Shown here: in pieces, positions 6,346 through 9,213 of the stretch
Position numbering within the stretch: position 1 is the first letter of the stretch
How the letters are laid out: each line of letters opens with the position of its first letter
Assembly: GCA_015062715.1 (NCBI GenBank)
Contig: SUUD01000061.1
Location: forward strand, 1-9,213
Origin: Olsenella sp.
GTDB lineage: Bacteria > Actinomycetota > Coriobacteriia > Coriobacteriales > Atopobiaceae
Direction of reading: 5' to 3'
DNA: 9,213 bases
The notes under the pieces: generated by a model
What the model saw: the letters and a program-made list of their open reading frames with translations, nothing else
The model's database searches: none
What the model was told of the DNA's origin: nothing
Made by a program: the position numbers and the translations under genes

Positions 6346-7767
6346 ATGGGCGCATTCTTTGGTGCGGCATCCAAGCGTGACGTTGTCCTGGACGTGTTCT
6401 TTGGCGTCGACTACCACTCCCATCTGGGCACCAGGCGTGCCGGCATGGTCTTCTGCGATGGCGAGGGGCGCTTCAAGAAGGAGATCCACTCCATCGAGAA
6501 CACCCCCTTCCGCACGCGCTTCGAGGCCGACCTGCCGAGCTTCCACGGCAACTGCGGCATGGGCTGCATCTCCGACAGCGACCCGCAGCCACTGCTCGTC
6601 CGCTCGCACCTGGGCGTCTTCGCCATCGCCACGGTGGGCGCCGTCAACAACGCCGAGGAGCTCATCGAGGTCTTCTCCCACGTGGGACACCAGTTCATGG
6701 CGCAGAGCTCCGGCGAGGTCAACACGACCGAGCTCGTCGCCGCCCTCATCAACACGCAGGAGGACCTCGTCACGGGCATCAAGTACGCCCAGGAGCAGAT
6801 CGAGGGCTCGCTCACGCTGCTCGTCATGACGCGCGACGGTGAGCTCTATGCCGCACGCGACGACATGGGCCGCCTGCCCGTTCTCATTGGCAAGGACGAC
6901 GACGGCTACTGCGTCACCTTCGAGAGCTTCGCCTATGGCAAGCTGGGCTACGTCGACGAGTACGAGCTGGGCTCCGGCGAGCTCGTCCGCATCACCGCCG
7001 ACGGCTACGAGACGCTCGTGCCTGCCCGCGACGAGATGCGCATCTGCGCCTTCCTGTGGGTCTACTACGGCTATCCCAACTCAAACTACGAGGGCGTCAA
7101 CGTCGAGGTCATGCGCTATCGCAACGGCGCCATCATGGTCGACAACGACCGCGAGATGGGCCTTCTGCCCGACGTCGACTTCGTTGCGGGCGTGCCCGAT
7201 TCGGGCTTGCCGCACGGCATTGGCTACGCCGCTGCCAGTGGCAAGCCCTTCGCTCGCCCCTTCGTCAAGTACACGCCCACCTGGCCGCGCTCGTTCATGC
7301 CCGCCAACCAGGACGTGCGCAACCGCGTCGCCAAGATGAAGCAGATCCCCGTGCCCGAGCTCATCGACGGCAAGAGGCTGCTGTTCGTCGACGACTCCAT
7401 CGTCCGCGGCACGCAGCTGCGCGAGACGGTCGACTTCCTCTACGACACCGGCGCGGCCGAGGTCCACATGCGCAGCGCCTGCCCGCCCATCATGTACGGC
7501 TGCAAGTACCTGTCGTTCTCGCGCAGCCGCTCCGACTACGAGCTCATCGCCCGCCGCAAGGTGCTCGAGCTCGAGGGCGAGGAGGGCGAGAAGCACCTCG
7601 ACGAGTACGCCGACGGTCGCACCGAGCGCGGCAAGTGCCTGCTGCGCTCCATCTGCGAGGAGATGGGCTTCGACTCGCTGTCGTACCAGACGCTCGACGG
7701 CATGCTCGACGCCATCGGCATCGACCGCGACAAGATCTGCACCTACTGCTGGAACGGCAGGGAGTAG
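6346..7767 (+). CDS. Amidophosphoribosyltransferase (PurF)-like protein without the catalytic N-terminal cysteine
   Basis: A 473-residue PurF-family protein: an N-terminal Ntn-glutaminase-like half (about 1-235) and a C-terminal phosphoribosyltransferase half. True PurF begins Met-Cys-Gly, the Cys being the glutaminase nucleophile and first step in purine synthesis; here the start reads MGAFFGAASK, and no Cys lies within reach upstream in frame. The PRPP loop LFVDDSIVRGTQ (346-357) is intact, and Cys residues are present where the [4Fe-4S] ligands of B. subtilis PurF would align: C234, C386 and the CTYC pair C465/C468. YTPTWPRSFMPANQ (309-322) and GVDYHSHLGTRRAGM (20-34) are typical of a MGxFFG subfamily I remember from anaerobic Firmicutes and Bacteroidetes. 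ATG 6346 has GAGGG 5 bases upstream. It may use ammonia directly, or serve another role. The gene is bounded by a divergent icd and a hairpin repeat. Confidence 0.92.
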   Translation: MGAFFGAASKRDVVLDVFFGVDYHSHLGTRRAGMVFCDGEGRFKKEIHSIENTPFRTRFEADLPSFHGNCGMGCISDSDPQPLLVRSHLGVFAIATVGAVNNAEELIEVFSHVGHQFMAQSSGEVNTTELVAALINTQEDLVTGIKYAQEQIEGSLTLLVMTRDGELYAARDDMGRLPVLIGKDDDGYCVTFESFAYGKLGYVDEYELGSGELVRITADGYETLVPARDEMRICAFLWVYYGYPNSNYEGVNVEVMRYRNGAIMVDNDREMGLLPDVDFVAGVPDSGLPHGIGYAAASGKPFARPFVKYTPTWPRSFMPANQDVRNRVAKMKQIPVPELIDGKRLLFVDDSIVRGTQLRETVDFLYDTGAAEVHMRSACPPIMYGCKYLSFSRSRSDYELIARRKVLELEGEEGEKHLDEYADGRTERGKCLLRSICEEMGFDSLSYQTLDGMLDAIGIDRDKICTYCWNGRE

Positions 7768-7769
7768 GG

Positions 7770-7885
7770 AGCGGGACGCCCCGGGGGCATCTGCCCCGTT
7801 TTAGGCGACTCATGAGCGCAGCGAATGAGCGAGCGAAGCGAGCGCGGAGCCCGAAACGGGGCAGATGCCCCCGGGGCGTCCCGCT
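7770..7885 (+). repeat. Hairpin repeat copy D: 32-bp perfect arms around the 50-base core
   Basis: The left arm 7770-7801 and right arm 7854-7885 are perfect reverse complements over 32 bases (AGCGGGACGCCCCGGG outward, CTGCCCCGTTT inward on the left). The core 7803-7852 differs from copy A at positions 1, 7 and 44. The left arm starts 2 bases after the stop codon of the PurF-like gene, and the right arm includes two bases of the stop codon of the convergent DUF3825 gene. The element thus fills the whole intergenic gap. No T-tract follows on either strand. Confidence 0.97.
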
Positions 7886-9213
7886 ATCCCAGGGCGCGCT
7901 CCGCCTCGAGCCAGCCGGGCATCTCGGAGCAGACCACGCGTGCGCAGGCATAGGCCTTGTCCAGCGGGAGCACCGCGGCGCCCTGGTAGGCGCCCGACGG
8001 CTGCAGGGCCAGCACCATGGCGCAGTCCACGCGGCTGTCGTCCACCAGACACAGCGGCACGAGCAGCTTGGTCTTGTCGTCGGCCGGGTCATAGGCCGGG
8101 GCGCACAGCCTGAAGCTCGTGCGCGAGCGACGGATCGCGAGCGCGACCGCATCCTCGAGCGCATACGCCATGCGGCGATAGGTGCCCGGGTCGGCCTTGA
8201 TGGCGCGCGCCAGCTCGGCAAGCCCGCCCTTGTCAAGGCCGGTGCCATCCGCGCTGCCCACCAGCTGGGCAAAGAGCTCGCTGGCGTTGGTGTTGCCCTC
8301 GAGCTGCTCTGCCACGAAGGCGCGCGGCAGGCGGCCCAGCTGGCGCGAGAGCAGCGACTCGGTGTCAAGGATCACCATGCGGCCCTGCTCGGGGATGAGG
8401 TCGGACAGCTGGGTGAGGTAGCGCGCGGGCTCGGGAAGGGGGTCGAACTCCGCCACGAGCCGCATGCCCAGCTCGCCGGAGCCCGCCACCGCAAAGCCCG
8501 CGAGCTTCCAGGCGATGTCGCCCCGGTTGGGCTCGAAGCAGGCATAGACGGGCTCGCTGAAGGGGGTGAGCAGGCCCGTGTCGAACGCGGCGAGCGACCC
8601 GTCTGCGGCCACGCCGAGCTTGCCCTCGGCCTGGATGCGGTGGAAGGTGACGGAGAGGTACTCGCGCAGGATGCCGTAGCGGCTCGTCCTGCCCACGCCC
8701 TCATGGGCATAGTTCCAGCGCTCGGGCTCGGCGGCCGTGGCGAGCGTGCCCAGCAGCGAGTCCCAGGAGCCGATCATCGCGAACGAGGCGAGCTCGCGGT
8801 CGGGGCTCACCTCGGAGGGGGTGCGGCGGTACCCGGACAGCTCGCGCCAGGCGCCCTCGTGGGCGACGGGCAGGCCCTCGATGCCCACGGCGGCGTGCGT
8901 GTCGCCGGTCCCGTCATCGCCGTCGATGTAGGCGAGCGTCCAGCGCTTGCCGCCGGTCTGCTTGGCGGCACGCTTGAGCGTGACCTCGACGGGGGTGCCG
9001 TCCTCGTGGACAAAGCGCAGCGGGAAGACGGCCTTGCCGCGGTTGCCCGACACGGCGCCGGTCGAGCGGGCGAAGCGCCAGTCCTCGTCAAGCACCTGCA
9101 TGGGGTCGACGTCGACCGGGAGCAGCGCGTAGAGTGCCCTGAGCTGGGCGCCGCCGCAGAGGACCTCGTCAGAGATGCTCTGGGGGAAGTCGGGCTGGGC
9201 GGGGCGGGAGGGA
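7884..9213 (-). CDS. DUF3825 domain protein, C-terminal part (cut by window edge)
   Basis: 442 residues are visible; the frame is still open at the right edge, so the N-terminus is outside. The C-terminal part from about visible residue 130 matches DUF3825 (PF12873) as I remember it: SWDSLLGTLA, REYLSVTFHRIQAEGKL, AAFDTGLLTPFSEPVYACFE, then near the end KLLVPLCLVDDSRVDCAMVL and LPLDKAYACARVV. The visible N-terminal stretch (about residues 1-125, with RGKAVFPLRFVHEDGTPVEV and RWTLAYIDGD) is not a domain I recognise. The family's biochemical role is unknown to me. No signal peptide or membrane segment is seen in the visible part. The gene converges on the PurF-like gene, with its TAG stop (7886-7884) touching hairpin repeat copy D, which could act as a shared 3' end. 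Confidence 0.85.
   Translation of the reverse strand, partial: PSRPAQPDFPQSISDEVLCGGAQLRALYALLPVDVDPMQVLDEDWRFARSTGAVSGNRGKAVFPLRFVHEDGTPVEVTLKRAAKQTGGKRWTLAYIDGDDGTGDTHAAVGIEGLPVAHEGAWRELSGYRRTPSEVSPDRELASFAMIGSWDSLLGTLATAAEPERWNYAHEGVGRTSRYGILREYLSVTFHRIQAEGKLGVAADGSLAAFDTGLLTPFSEPVYACFEPNRGDIAWKLAGFAVAGSGELGMRLVAEFDPLPEPARYLTQLSDLIPEQGRMVILDTESLLSRQLGRLPRAFVAEQLEGNTNASELFAQLVGSADGTGLDKGGLAELARAIKADPGTYRRMAYALEDAVALAIRRSRTSFRLCAPAYDPADDKTKLLVPLCLVDDSRVDCAMVLALQPSGAYQGAAVLPLDKAYACARVVCSEMPGWLEAERALG

Noticed and set aside
2679..7862. Micro-ORFs beginning ATGAGCG inside each hairpin core (peptides of the type M-S-A-A-N-E-R-A-K-R) and minus-strand peptides of the type A-R-F-A-R-S-F-A-A-L-M
   Set aside because: The frame is kept in all four cores, but the differences include several amino-acid changes and better fit the symmetric structural register. 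There is no ribosome binding site pattern. I consider these artefacts of the repeat being translated.
2618..7885. The four repeats as a dispersed CRISPR array or classic REP/BIME elements
   Set aside because: Copies are separated by whole genes or directly abutting, without spacers of regular length, and the conserved part is the loop rather than a stem.
7854..7890. Standard intrinsic terminators at the ends of the PurF-like gene or pit
   Set aside because: The stems are far longer than usual and no T-tract follows on either strand, so a textbook Rho-independent terminator cannot be called.

Overview
The window is GC-rich (by eye roughly mid-60s percent), densely packed DNA from a high-GC Gram-positive bacterium. 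Gene content and protein style (phosphate two-component system beside a Pit transporter, eukaryote-like NADP isocitrate dehydrogenase, PurF-like enzyme of the anaerobe type, DUF3825 protein) suggest an anaerobic actinobacterium of the class Coriobacteriia, perhaps an Olsenella/Atopobiaceae-type gut or oral organism. The taxonomic placement is inference. No rRNA, tRNA, CRISPR array, transposase or phage gene was seen.

Layout from left to right. (1) 1-1346, minus strand: a response regulator followed by its sensor histidine kinase with a 4-base ATGA overlap; the kinase runs off the left edge just after its H-box. (2) 1347-1534: a divergent control region with three TCAC-containing repeats about 10-11 bases apart, resembling an actinobacterial PHO box. 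(3) 1535-2584, plus strand: a Pit-family phosphate transporter. Together these look like a phosphate-sensing and phosphate-uptake locus. (4) 2585-2896: a non-coding stretch dominated by a giant hairpin repeat with 49-bp perfect arms. (5) 2897-3994, plus strand: a TIGR00300-type ornithine cyclodeaminase-like enzyme that lacks the usual N-terminal subdomain. (6) 3995-4201: two more copies of the hairpin repeat in tandem. (7) 4202-6164, minus strand: icd and, 4 bases downstream, a membrane-anchored YdcF/DUF218 protein. (8) 6165-6345: a divergent promoter region with a 15-bp palindrome by the likely icd promoter. (9) 6346-7767, plus strand: a PurF-like amidophosphoribosyltransferase that has lost the N-terminal nucleophilic cysteine but keeps the PRPP loop and the four iron-sulfur cysteines. 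(10) 7770-7885: the fourth hairpin repeat, filling the gap between two convergent stop codons. (11) 7884-9213, minus strand: a DUF3825 protein running off the right edge.

The most unusual content is the hairpin repeat family. Four copies share a core of exactly 50 bases, always in the same orientation and always at gene 3' ends. The flanking arms differ in sequence from copy to copy yet are complementary within three of the four copies (49/49, 32/32 and 15/16). Within the core, most differences between copies fall at or opposite symmetric positions (i and 51-i), including one G-C to C-G exchange, so the core itself also looks folded, through Watson-Crick blocks separated by tandem G-A mismatches. 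This is opposite to REP/BIME elements, where the stems are conserved.
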